In this document: positions 1-6,733 of the stretch, one piece after another
Layout of the letters: every line of letters starts with the position of its first letter
Position numbering within the stretch: position 1 is the stretch's first letter
Assembly: GCA_946631535.1 (NCBI GenBank)
Contig: CAMPAF010000063.1
Coordinates: forward strand, 1 to 11,412
Reading direction: 5' to 3'
Length of the DNA: 11,412 bases
From: an uncultured Verrucomicrobiota bacterium
GTDB lineage: Bacteria; Verrucomicrobiota; Kiritimatiellia; RFP12; UBA1067
The notes under the pieces: generated by a model
Told to the model about the DNA's origin: nothing
The model's input: only the letters and a program-made list of their open reading frames with translations
Databases searched by the model: none
Program-made: the position numbers and the translations under genes

Positions 1-1
1 G

Positions 2-736
2 CTTGCGAAGGGCGCGGTCGCCAAGATCGAGTGTGTGCAGTTCTATTTCAATGGTTCGTATCCGAAGAAGAAGAACTGGGCGCTCGACAACCTGCCGATT
101 CGGAACGAGTGGGTGCTGATCGTGGATGCGGACGAGGTGATTCCGCCGGCGCTCGCCGAGGAGATCGCGGAGAAGGTGGCCCATCCCGACGCCGACGGCT
201 ACTACCTGCACTTCCTGTACATGTTCCTGGGGCGTCCGATCCGGCACTGCGGCTACGCGAGCTTGCGCGTGCTGCGTCTTTTCCGCCACAAGCTGGGCCG
301 TTACGAGAAGATGCCGACGAACGGCTCGAAGAACGTGGGCGACTGCGAGGCGCACGAGCATATCATCCTGGACGGCAAGGTGGGCGGGTGCCTGAAGACG
401 AGCGTGGAGCATTACGCCTATCCCACGATCCACAGCTGGGTGGAGAAGCACAACCGGTATTCGAGCTGGGAGGCGGAGCTGTACGACAACTTCATGAAGG
501 GGGACTTTGACGAGGGGGTGAAGAGCATGCCGCTTTCGCGCCGGATCAAGCGGCGCCTAAAGCGCATCCATGCGCATCTGCCGTGCCGGGCGTTTGTGCG
601 TTTCTGCTACCATTACATCTTCCGCGCCGGTTTCCTCGACGGCAAGCCCGGCTTCATCTTCTGCGTGCTTCTTTCGTTCTACGACTTCCTGTGCAACGCG
701 AAGGTGTGGGAGAAGAAGAGAGTTGCTAGTCGCTAG
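2..736 (+). CDS. Glycosyltransferase family 2, WaaE/KdtX-like (5' end outside window)
   Basis: This is the C-terminal 244 residues of a GT2 enzyme. The frame is open to the left edge, so the true start lies outside; GTG at 35 is only the first in-frame start-like codon. The motif IVDADE, followed by VIPPALAEEI, is the metal/nucleotide-sugar-binding D-x-D region of the GT-A fold. The preceding KKNWALDNLPI is typical of the WaaE/KdtX group, which adds a sugar to lipopolysaccharide core or a related glycan at the inner face of the membrane. The C-terminal part (R-rich, then FRAGFLDGKPGFIFCVLLSFYDFL) resembles the membrane-associating tail of this group. The last codons (V-A-S-R-stop) are written by a 7-bp repeat array at 720-761, so the original stop may have been replaced. 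The family is clear; donor and acceptor are unknown. Confidence 0.88.
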   Translation, partial: LAKGAVAKIECVQFYFNGSYPKKKNWALDNLPIRNEWVLIVDADEVIPPALAEEIAEKVAHPDADGYYLHFLYMFLGRPIRHCGYASLRVLRLFRHKLGRYEKMPTNGSKNVGDCEAHEHIILDGKVGGCLKTSVEHYAYPTIHSWVEKHNRYSSWEAELYDNFMKGDFDEGVKSMPLSRRIKRRLKRIHAHLPCRAFVRFCYHYIFRAGFLDGKPGFIFCVLLSFYDFLCNAKVWEKKRVASR

Positions 737-761
737 TGGTTAGTTGTTAGTGGCTAGTGCA
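720..761 (+). repeat. Degenerate 7-bp tandem repeat array (TAGTNGY type)
   Basis: Six consecutive heptamers can be read: GAGTTGC, TAGTCGC, TAGTGGT, TAGTTGT, TAGTGGC, TAGTGCA. The second, third, fourth and fifth fit TAGTNGY. The array starts inside the upstream glycosyltransferase gene; its TAG at 734-736 is the stop codon. It resembles the short tandemly repeated heptamers (STRR) known from cyanobacteria, but whether it is related is not shown. A copy in the other orientation sits at 3538-3565. Confidence 0.8.
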
Positions 762-779
762 TTTTAGGAAAATTGCCAG

Positions 780-808
780 TTGCGGGCGAGGGGTGGGTTT
801 GCTAGAAT
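780..808 (+). promoter_or_regulatory. Sigma70-type promoter for the secreted FN3 protein
   Basis: TTGCGG (780-785) and TAGAAT (803-808) are separated by exactly 17 bp, and TGC at 800-802 gives an extended -10. Transcription would start near 815, leaving a leader of about 30 nt with AAAAGGAG (834-841) as ribosome binding site, 6 nt before the ATG at 848. This is the best -35/-10 pair in the window. Confidence 0.6.
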
Positions 809-847
809 AGCCGTGTTTGAACCATTAGGAAACAAAAGGAGAAGAGG

Positions 848-2725
848 ATGAGGAGATGGGCGGCTTATTCCTTGGTAATGGCAGTTTTTTTGTCTTTCAT
901 GTCGGCCTTGGCCGGAGGCTTGGTGACGGAAACGGCGGAGTTTTCGGGGGCGGACGTGCCGGCTGGGTGGAACGTGTCGGACGGCTCCTATCTTTCACCG
1001 GAGTATTCCAATTCAGTGAGTCGGATCGCGCTTTCATACGGAGCGGCGGGAGGACAGGTCGGCACGGCACTGCTGTTCGCGATCGACCATGCGAGCAGCG
1101 CGGAAACTCAGATTGCTTTGGTAATCACAGCCACCACTGGCGCGGCTTTTGATTTCCCCGGATCCTCCGACTACCGCCGGTTCCGGATCGCCACGGACGG
1201 CCTGGCACTTACAAGCTTCTCCGCCACTTGGCCAGATACGCGTCCCGATGCGCCGTCCAACGTGGTGGCGACGGCATTGACGACCGATTTCCTCGAAGTT
1301 TCATGGGATGCGGTGGAAGGAGCCGTCGGCTATAGGGTTTCGGTCTGGACGAACGTCGTCGTGGGGGCGTCTGAAGGTACTGTGGTTTGGGAGGATTCGC
1401 TGCCGGGCGCGACGAACGGGGCGTCATCGACGCGCATGTCGGACACGAAGTTCAACGCGTGCTTCGCGCATGCGGGCTGGACGCGGTCCGACAAGGCCGG
1501 CTATCCGACGGGCGAGGACGGGACGATACGGATGGGGACAACGGGGGATTCCGGCTGGCTTCAGACGCCGCCAATAGACGTTGCTTCAGATTCAGGAGTG
1601 TTGTTCCGTTTCCGTGCGAAGATCGGCAGTTCAAACACAAACCCGCAAATGCTTGTGGAACGAATTTCAGACAACACTACAAACATTATCGGGGAGGTCG
1701 CACTTACTTCTGAGTTGAAGGAACATGTTCTTGTCGTTCCCGACTGGAAGAGCGGCGACAGCATCCGGTTCAATTCTTTTGCGTCTGGCGACCGCAGGAC
1801 GGTTCTTGGCGCCGTCGCGCTTGTCACCGGCTATTCCGCCGGCACCTCTTCGCCGGTTGTGGTCAAGGAAGTGCCCGTGGCCGATGGGACGGCCACGACG
1901 ATTGAAGGGCTGCCGCCCGCCGTTCCGGTGTTCGTGGGCGTGCGCGCGATCGATGCGGGCGGGGTGTTGTCGGCGACCTCGGCGGGCGTGGAGGTGGATC
2001 TCGCCAACCCGCCGCCACGTGCCACGCTGAACGCCTGGCCGGTGTCGTCGTCCGCGGATTCGACCTGCAGGCAAGACTTTGATTCCGTTGCCGGGGCGAC
2101 GATGACATCCGGCGACAAGGATTTCTACAACGGAGTCACGATTCCGTTCATGCAGGCGTGGCAGGACAACGACGTGGTTACGAAGTTCGCCCATTACGCG
2201 GGAGGCAACCAGACTGGTGCGAAGTTCGTGGCATTGGCTACGAACATCAACGAGTCGACGCGTGCGTTCGGTGCACGTGGCAAGCAGGATACGACCATGA
2301 CATGGGGCCTGGCGTTTACGAACGACACGGGTTCCACGATCTCCTTGACGAACGTTTCCTACTCTGCGCAGCAGTGGGGCTTCGCGAACACGACGAACCA
2401 GCTGCTCGCATGCGAATATCTTGTGACGAACCGTCTGGACTGGATCGTGAATTTCACGGAGGGCTGGCAGCCCTGCGCAACAACCGAGGCGCGGGTATTA
2501 GCAACACACGCCATGCCAGAGTCCACCGCCGTTGACTACGTCCCAGCGGAGCAGATTCGCATCGCGCCCGGCGAGGTGCTGTACCTCAAGTGGACGTTCA
2601 ATCCGCCAGCTAAGGGATCGTCTGCCCTCATGGCTATCGACGATCTGACGGTAAGGTTCAAGATCCCCGAACAGGGCTTTCTCATGCGGTTCGTCAAACA
2701 CCAGGCGAATGATTTTTCCCGCTGA
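848..2725 (+). CDS. Secreted protein with split fibronectin type III domain and jelly-roll-like regions
   Basis: 625 residues. The start is set by AAAAGGAG 6 nt upstream. Residues 1-22 form a Sec signal peptide (MRRW, hydrophobic core, then SALA before GG). Residues about 25-130 look like a beta-sandwich. Residues 132-170 match the first strands of an FN3 domain (PDAPSNVVATALTTDFLEVSW, then GYRVSVW), and 342-385 match its last strands (TTIEGLPPAVPVFVGVRAID). About 165 residues lie between the two halves, and the stretch ending in QTPPIDV..SGVLFRFRAKI looks like a ligand-binding jelly roll. Residues 395-604 form another beta-rich unit (LAFTNDTGSTISLTNVSYSAQQW ... IAPGEVLYLKW ... MAIDDLTVRF), a pattern I associate with extracellular proteins of PVC bacteria. 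No catalytic motif is recognised. It has its own promoter and is probably not part of the glycan operon. A role in adhesion or carbohydrate binding is inference. Confidence 0.82.
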   Translation: MRRWAAYSLVMAVFLSFMSALAGGLVTETAEFSGADVPAGWNVSDGSYLSPEYSNSVSRIALSYGAAGGQVGTALLFAIDHASSAETQIALVITATTGAAFDFPGSSDYRRFRIATDGLALTSFSATWPDTRPDAPSNVVATALTTDFLEVSWDAVEGAVGYRVSVWTNVVVGASEGTVVWEDSLPGATNGASSTRMSDTKFNACFAHAGWTRSDKAGYPTGEDGTIRMGTTGDSGWLQTPPIDVASDSGVLFRFRAKIGSSNTNPQMLVERISDNTTNIIGEVALTSELKEHVLVVPDWKSGDSIRFNSFASGDRRTVLGAVALVTGYSAGTSSPVVVKEVPVADGTATTIEGLPPAVPVFVGVRAIDAGGVLSATSAGVEVDLANPPPRATLNAWPVSSSADSTCRQDFDSVAGATMTSGDKDFYNGVTIPFMQAWQDNDVVTKFAHYAGGNQTGAKFVALATNINESTRAFGARGKQDTTMTWGLAFTNDTGSTISLTNVSYSAQQWGFANTTNQLLACEYLVTNRLDWIVNFTEGWQPCATTEARVLATHAMPESTAVDYVPAEQIRIAPGEVLYLKWTFNPPAKGSSALMAIDDLTVRFKIPEQGFLMRFVKHQANDFSR

Positions 2726-2730
2726 TTAAA

Positions 2731-2747
2731 TTGGGGATACTGCGCTC
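2731..2747 (+). promoter_or_regulatory. Possible -10 box for a leaderless DUF218 transcript
   Basis: GATACT (2736-2741) lies 6 nt before the ATG at 2748. No Shine-Dalgarno sequence is present between the upstream stop (2725) and this start. The geometry matches the better boxes at 10219 and 11307. There is no convincing -35 and no extended TG, so this is the weakest of the three. Confidence 0.35.
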
Positions 2748-3542
2748 ATGTATTTGTTGAATAAGATTGTCGGGGGCTGTCTCAATCCGCTGGTGATTGG
2801 ACTGGTGCTGGTCATCGCTGGCGGGCTGTGCCTGTGGCGCAGCTGGCGGAAGACGGGATTCGGTCTGCTGGTCGGCGCGGTGGCGTGGTTGTGGCTGTGG
2901 AGCACGCCGATGATGTACCGCTGGCTTGGCGGTTCGCTTGAGAGCGAATGGCCAGTGGTCAAGGCAGAGGATGCACCGACGGCCGATGCGATCGTGTTGC
3001 TGGGCGGCGGCATGGGGTCGAACACGAACGTCTATCCCTACGCCGAGATGTGGAACGGCGCTGACCGCGTGTGGCACGCGGCGCGTCTCTACAAGGCCGG
3101 CAAGGCTCCTATCGTGATTCCGTCTGGCACAGGCGAACGGGAAAGCGCCATGCCGCTGTTGCTCGACCTTGGCGTGCCGGAGAGCGCTATAGTGATCGAG
3201 GGCAAGGCCCGCAACACGGAGGAGAACGCGAGGTTCGTGGAGAAACTCTTGACCGCAAGTGACAATCCCAAACCTCAACTACCAACTACCAACTACCAAC
3301 TACCAACTAAGAAGATCTTGCTCGTGACGAGCGCGTGGCACATGCGGCGGTCGGTGCTGATGTACAGGAAGTATGCGCCGAGCTTGGAGATCATCCCTGC
3401 GGCGGCGGACTATGAGGCTACGGTCAACACGTCCCATCCGTTCTGTTTCAAGGACATCTGGCCGGACACGAACGCCTTGTTCGCCAATTCCTACATCTTC
3501 AAGGAATATCTCGGATACTGGGGATACCGATTGCTTCGCTAG
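2748..3542 (+). CDS. DUF218 (YdcF/ElyC/SanA-like) membrane protein
   Basis: 264 residues, close to the 259 of E. coli ElyC. Two membrane segments (about 13-30 and 38-55) lead to a DUF218 domain: ADAIVLLGGG (79-88), IPSGTGERESA (124-134), the GVPESAIVIEGKARNTEENA block (142-161) and LLVTSAWHMRRS (191-202). In the family, ElyC affects peptidoglycan and lipid-carrier use; the biochemical reaction is not settled. Its place just before a glycan operon fits an envelope role. Residues 177-188 (QLPTTNYQLPTK) are encoded by a 7-bp tandem repeat, inserted in the loop before the conserved TSAWHM motif. Loss of one unit would end the frame six codons later, before that motif. The stop codon at 3540-3542 also lies inside a repeat array. 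The start has no ribosome binding site, but the membrane segments begin directly after it. Confidence 0.87.
   Translation: MYLLNKIVGGCLNPLVIGLVLVIAGGLCLWRSWRKTGFGLLVGAVAWLWLWSTPMMYRWLGGSLESEWPVVKAEDAPTADAIVLLGGGMGSNTNVYPYAEMWNGADRVWHAARLYKAGKAPIVIPSGTGERESAMPLLLDLGVPESAIVIEGKARNTEENARFVEKLLTASDNPKPQLPTTNYQLPTKKILLVTSAWHMRRSVLMYRKYAPSLEIIPAAADYEATVNTSHPFCFKDIWPDTNALFANSYIFKEYLGYWGYRLLR
3276..3310 (+). repeat. Near-perfect CAACTAC x5 heptamer array inside a coding region
   Basis: Four perfect CAACTAC units (3276-3303) are followed by CAACTAA (3304-3310). The other strand reads GTAGTTG, a rotation of TAGTTGG, so it belongs with the TAGTNGY array at 720-761. Because 3 x 7 = 21, the encoded peptide repeats every seven residues (QLPTTNY, then QLPT). 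Confidence 0.92.
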
Positions 3543-3565
3543 TTGCCGCTAGCCACTAACCACTA
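3538..3565 (-). repeat. Heptamer array filling the DUF218-GT2 gap
   Basis: Read on the + strand: GCTAGTT, GCCGCTA, GCCACTA, ACCACTA. On the - strand this gives TAGTGGT, TAGTGGC, TAGCGGC, the same family as 720-761 in opposite orientation. It supplies the TAG stop of the DUF218 gene and ends one base before the ATG of the next gene, so no Shine-Dalgarno sequence is left there. Confidence 0.75.
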
Positions 3566-3566
3566 A

Positions 3567-4355
3567 ATGAAACCATTATTCAGCTGCGTGATGCCGGTGA
3601 AAGGGCCTCGTCCGTACATGGAGGAGGCGCTGGCGAGCTTGGCGGCGCAGGGGATGGGCGATGACCTTGAGGTGATCGTCCAGGATGCCGACGTCGAGCC
3701 GGATTCGGGACAGAGCGACGCGTTCAACAAGGGCTTTGCGAAGGCGCGTGGCGAATGGCTCTTCTGGCTCAACGCCGACGATTTGCTGTTGCCTGGGGCG
3801 CTGGAGAGCGTAAAGTGCATAGTGAAGAGTGAAGAGTTGAAAGCTCGCAACGGGGATGGCAGGGGAATGGAATGGATCGCGGGAAACCAGCTGCTGATCG
3901 ACGAATCGTCCAAGGTGCTGAAATGTTCGGTTGGAAACGGGTGGCACGATTGGCTGTATAGGCACGCGGTGCCGCACGTATATGGACCGAGCTCGTTCTT
4001 TCGTCGCGAGCTGCTTGAGCGCGTGGGCGGGTTTGACGCGTCGCTCCATGTCTGCATGGATTGGGACCTCTGGATCCGTTTCATGCGCGCCGGTGCGCGT
4101 TTCCGTCGCATCGACGGATACCTGTGGGCCTTTCGGCACTGGGGCGGCAGCAAGACGAAGCGGCCGCACGACGCCGAGGAGGGCGGGCGGCAATGGGCCG
4201 AGGTGCTGGAGATGCTGCGCAAGAACGACTTCTCGCTCACGCGAGGCGGGATGCTGCTCGCTCGTCTATGGCGGTTCCTGAACGGCAATTACATGTCGGA
4301 ATGGATCGATGGAATTCGTTTTCGCGGACGAAAGGCGATCGAATGCGTAAGCTGA
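3567..4355 (+). CDS. Glycosyltransferase family 2
   Basis: 262 residues, a GT-A enzyme of the short GT2 type found in polysaccharide loci. It begins directly with the first Rossmann strand (PLFSCVMPVKGPRPYMEEALASL), which fixes the ATG although there is no ribosome binding site. VIVQDADVEPDSGQSDAFNKG (37-57) and LFWLNADDLLLPGAL (65-79) hold the nucleotide-sugar and metal-binding residues; NADD is 69-72. The acceptor half has GPSSFFRRELLERVGGFDASL (140-160) and MDWDLWIRF (164-172). Residues 83-94 (KCIVKSEELKAR) come from a heptamer array and look like a loop insertion between the NADD region and the next strand. The gene ends 13 bp inside the next one (4343-4355), so the two are probably translationally coupled. 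Sugar specificity cannot be told. Confidence 0.9.
   Translation: MKPLFSCVMPVKGPRPYMEEALASLAAQGMGDDLEVIVQDADVEPDSGQSDAFNKGFAKARGEWLFWLNADDLLLPGALESVKCIVKSEELKARNGDGRGMEWIAGNQLLIDESSKVLKCSVGNGWHDWLYRHAVPHVYGPSSFFRRELLERVGGFDASLHVCMDWDLWIRFMRAGARFRRIDGYLWAFRHWGGSKTKRPHDAEEGGRQWAEVLEMLRKNDFSLTRGGMLLARLWRFLNGNYMSEWIDGIRFRGRKAIECVS
3814..3848 (+). repeat. Heptamer array (AGTGAAG type) inside the GT2 gene
   Basis: Units AGTGCAT, AGTGAAG, AGTGAAG, AGTTGAA, AGCTCGC. The two central units are identical. It is lower in G+C than the flanking codons and encodes a short, charged loop. Confidence 0.65.
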
Positions 4356-5209
4356 AAAGCATTTTGCTGGGGTGGATCTATCGGGTTGTGGTGCTTCTGC
4401 CTCCCCGTCTGGCGATCTGGGTGGTGAACCGTTCGTGGCCGTGGGGACGTCCTGTGCTGGACTATGTGGAGTTTCACCTCACGGACCACTGCAACCTCAA
4501 TTGCGCCGGATGTACCCATTTCGCCCCGTACGCGGACAAGCGGTTTGCGGATCTCAAACAGGTGGAACGCGACCTTTCGCGCCTGAAGGCGATCTTCTCG
4601 AACATCCGCCACATTCGCATCATGGGCGGCGAACCGTTGCTGCACGACGAGGCGGCTGCCTGCGTGCGTCTGGTGCGCGAGCTATTCCCCAGGAGCAAGA
4701 TCAGGCTGGTCACGAACGGCCTCCTGCTCCTGGATCGTGCCAATCAGCGCGTCGCGTCCGTTCTTGCCAGCTTGCGGGAATCGCGCGTGGGCCTCGACTG
4801 GACGCTTTACCCGCCTCTCGAAAAGCGGCGCGGGGAGATCGAACGGTTGTGCACGGAGAGCGGCGTGGATCTGCGCATCTCCGAGAACAGCGCGTTTCTC
4901 GCGCGCATGAAGCCGCAAGGGGACGCGTCGGCGGCCGATTCGTTCCGCTGGTGCCGGAAGTTGGCCTATTGTCCGATCCTCGACAACGGAAGGATCTACC
5001 TTTGCGCCCAGGCGCATTACATAGGCTACTACAACCGTGCGGCGGGAACGTCTGTCGCGTCGGACGAGGGCATAGACATCTACACGGCCTCCGCACGCGA
5101 GATCTTGCTGTACTTGATGCGTCCGTCGCCGGCCTGCGCCTACTGCGATGCCGGGATGCGGCATTTTGAGTGGAAGAACGAGGTTCGTCCGGAGGACTGG
5201 TGGCGATGA
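4343..5209 (+). CDS. Radical SAM protein with SPASM-like C-terminal cysteines
   Basis: 288 residues. The start at 4343 overlaps the upstream gene by 13 bp; AAAGG at 4331-4335 is a weak ribosome binding site. An N-terminal hydrophobic stretch (6-28) may touch the membrane. The radical SAM core shows C50-x3-C54-x2-C57 (DHCNLNCAGCTHFAP) to bind a 4Fe-4S cluster and cleave S-adenosylmethionine, and GGEP at 95-98 to bind SAM. RLVTNGLLL (121-129) is a further core strand. C-terminal cysteines at 204, 210, 221, 265 and 268, in the settings RWCRKLAYCPILDNGRIYLC and CAYCDAG, look like an auxiliary-cluster (SPASM/Twitch) region. Lying inside a glycan operon, it may modify a sugar or lipid-linked intermediate; the reaction is not known. 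Peptide maturation is less likely because no small precursor gene lies nearby. Confidence 0.88.
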   Translation: MRKLKSILLGWIYRVVVLLPPRLAIWVVNRSWPWGRPVLDYVEFHLTDHCNLNCAGCTHFAPYADKRFADLKQVERDLSRLKAIFSNIRHIRIMGGEPLLHDEAAACVRLVRELFPRSKIRLVTNGLLLLDRANQRVASVLASLRESRVGLDWTLYPPLEKRRGEIERLCTESGVDLRISENSAFLARMKPQGDASAADSFRWCRKLAYCPILDNGRIYLCAQAHYIGYYNRAAGTSVASDEGIDIYTASAREILLYLMRPSPACAYCDAGMRHFEWKNEVRPEDWWR

Positions 5210-6147
5210 AGGTGCTGTTCGTCTGGAGCGGGCTTTCGGGCTATATGGGCGACTGTTGGCGCGAGCTGGCAGGGAAGGAAGGCGTCGAGCTGAAAGTGTC
5301 GGTCGATGCCCGTTCGGGACTTCCCGGGAGCCGCTTCGATGCGGGCGAGGTGTTGAAGGGGCTTGATTGGAGCGAAAGCTTGCCGACAGATTGGACGCCG
5401 GACGTCGTCTTCACAGTGGGCTGGCGCAACTCGCTCTGCCGCGCGGCGGCGCTTCGCGACTGGGGCGAGCGCACGCGGAAAGTCTGCTGCTTCGACATGC
5501 CGTGGGAGTGGGGCATGCGCAAGATCTTGGCGCGGTTTGTCCTTTGGCGCTACCTGCGGCGGTTCGACGCGGCTTTCGTGAACGGAGCGTGCGCCGCGCG
5601 ATACGCGCGCTGGCTGGGGTTCCGAGGCGCACGCCTCTATACGGGATTGATCGCGACGAATCTCCGCAGGTTTGGGCCGCACGTGGGCGGGCGGGGGTTT
5701 CTCTTTGTGGGGCGGGAGTCGCCGGAAAAGGGGCTGGACGTGTTGCGCGCGGCGCATGCGCAGTATTGCGCGGCGGGCGGCACGTGGCCGCTGAGAATCG
5801 TAAACGGCGTCTCGCCGGACGCGCTGGGCGAAATCTATGCGGCGGCCGATTGCTTTGTCCTGGCGAGCCGATACGAGCCGTGGGGCGTGGTGCTGGTGGA
5901 GGCGGCGGCGGCGGGGGTGCCGATCATCTGCACGGATGCGTGCGGCGCGCGGCATGAGGTGGTGAGGGGGAACGGCATCGTCGTGCCGGCGGGAGATGTG
6001 GCGGCGATGGCGGAGGCAATGGCGGAGGTGGCTGGCGGCAGGCGGACGTTCGACTTGGATGCTGGCTGTCGGCTGGCTGAGTCCTACTCGTGCGAGGCAT
6101 GGGCGGAGCGTGTTGTGGGAATTTGCAGGGAGTTGTGCAATGCTTGA
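5206..6147 (+). CDS. Glycosyltransferase family 4 (short form)
   Basis: 313 residues, GT-B fold. The ATG overlaps the upstream stop as ATGA; GGAGG at 5191-5195 lies 10 nt before it. MKVLFVWSG is the first Rossmann strand. The donor-binding half has GFLFVGRESPEKGLDVL (164-180; R170 and K175 bind the diphosphate) and the E-x7-E motif E224 to E232 (EPWGVVLVE), followed by AAAAGVPIICTDACGA. The segment between LRIVN (196-200) and YAAADCFVLAS (211-221) is only about 10 residues, whereas GT4 enzymes usually have 40 or more there; total length is also below the usual 350-400. It has no signal or membrane segment. It probably adds a sugar to the lipid-linked glycan; specificity unknown. The coding sequence near 6058-6078 has a weak 7-bp periodicity. 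Confidence 0.88.
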   Translation: MKVLFVWSGLSGYMGDCWRELAGKEGVELKVSVDARSGLPGSRFDAGEVLKGLDWSESLPTDWTPDVVFTVGWRNSLCRAAALRDWGERTRKVCCFDMPWEWGMRKILARFVLWRYLRRFDAAFVNGACAARYARWLGFRGARLYTGLIATNLRRFGPHVGGRGFLFVGRESPEKGLDVLRAAHAQYCAAGGTWPLRIVNGVSPDALGEIYAAADCFVLASRYEPWGVVLVEAAAAGVPIICTDACGARHEVVRGNGIVVPAGDVAAMAEAMAEVAGGRRTFDLDAGCRLAESYSCEAWAERVVGICRELCNA

Positions 6148-6733
6148 GAAACTGAGGTTGCTCTGGAAGCATCGCCGCGAGGTGCGTACCGCGCTTGGCA
6201 GGCAGATCGCGCTTCTGGAGGGCGATGGCGTCGCGGAGGCGCTGGGGGGCCTTACGGACGAGGAGTTGAACGGTCTCGCCTCTTGGCTCCCCGAGAAGGG
6301 GACGTTTGTCGAGTTTGGCACGTTGTTCGGCTTCACCGCGAAATTCGTCGCGTGCGCGAAGCCCAACCTGAAGGTCGTGGCGGTTGACAACTTCAGCTGG
6401 AATCCTTTTGGCCTGCCGCCTCGCTTGCACGAGGAGTTTACGCGCCGAGTCCTTGCGCGCGAGATCGCTGAGGGACGTGTCGAGGTTGTCAGGAGTACTT
6501 CTGAGAATTATCGGCAGGCATGTACTTTTGTTCCGGACGCGGTGTTCTTCGACGCGCTTCACCAATATGAGCCGGTCCGGGACGAGATCGCGTGGGCGAA
6601 GGATGCCGGGGTCGCGTGCATTTGCGGACACGACTACAACAATCCCAATCCGATATTTGGCGTGACGCGGGCGGTGGACGAGGCCTTCCCGAAAGGCGTT
6701 GACGTGTGCGGCATGTGCTGGAAGGGCAAATGA
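6140..6733 (+). CDS. Class I SAM-dependent methyltransferase (Methyltransf_24 type)
   Basis: 197 residues. The start overlaps the previous gene by 8 bp, with AGGGAG (6127-6132) 7 nt upstream. Motif I is FVEFGTLFGFTAKFVA (57-72, E-x-G-x3-G), the acidic residue after strand 2 is D83 (VVAVDNF), and DAVFFDALHQYEPVRDEIAWAKD (133-155), GHDY (163-166) and GVTRAVDE (174-181) match the family that methylates sugars, often at hydroxyls, with a metal bound near the D-A-L-H and GHDY motifs. That metal role is family knowledge, not shown here. Within this operon it would add an O-methyl group to a sugar of the glycan. It ends as ATGA with the next gene. Confidence 0.88.
   Translation: MLEKLRLLWKHRREVRTALGRQIALLEGDGVAEALGGLTDEELNGLASWLPEKGTFVEFGTLFGFTAKFVACAKPNLKVVAVDNFSWNPFGLPPRLHEEFTRRVLAREIAEGRVEVVRSTSENYRQACTFVPDAVFFDALHQYEPVRDEIAWAKDAGVACICGHDYNNPNPIFGVTRAVDEAFPKGVDVCGMCWKGK

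Noticed and set aside
31..510. Second + strand open frame over the first GT2
   Set aside because: Arg/Gly/Glu-rich shadow of the GT2 frame without any motif.
2666..2722. PEP-CTERM-like sorting tail (IPEQG near residue 607 of the secreted protein)
   Set aside because: The motif is only I-P-E-Q, and no hydrophobic segment or basic end follows; other frames do not restore one.
3276..3310. CRISPR array
   Set aside because: Units are 7 bp with no spacers; no cas gene is present.
6058..6078. Additional heptamer array (GATGCTG, GCTGTCG, GCTGGCT) in the first GT4
   Set aside because: Only three loose units, and Leu/Ala/Asp codons in GC-rich DNA can look like this by chance.
5140..6390. Long - strand open frame of 416 codons
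   Set aside because: Antisense to the GT4 and methyltransferase genes, low-complexity R/P/S/A composition and no ribosome binding site that fits.
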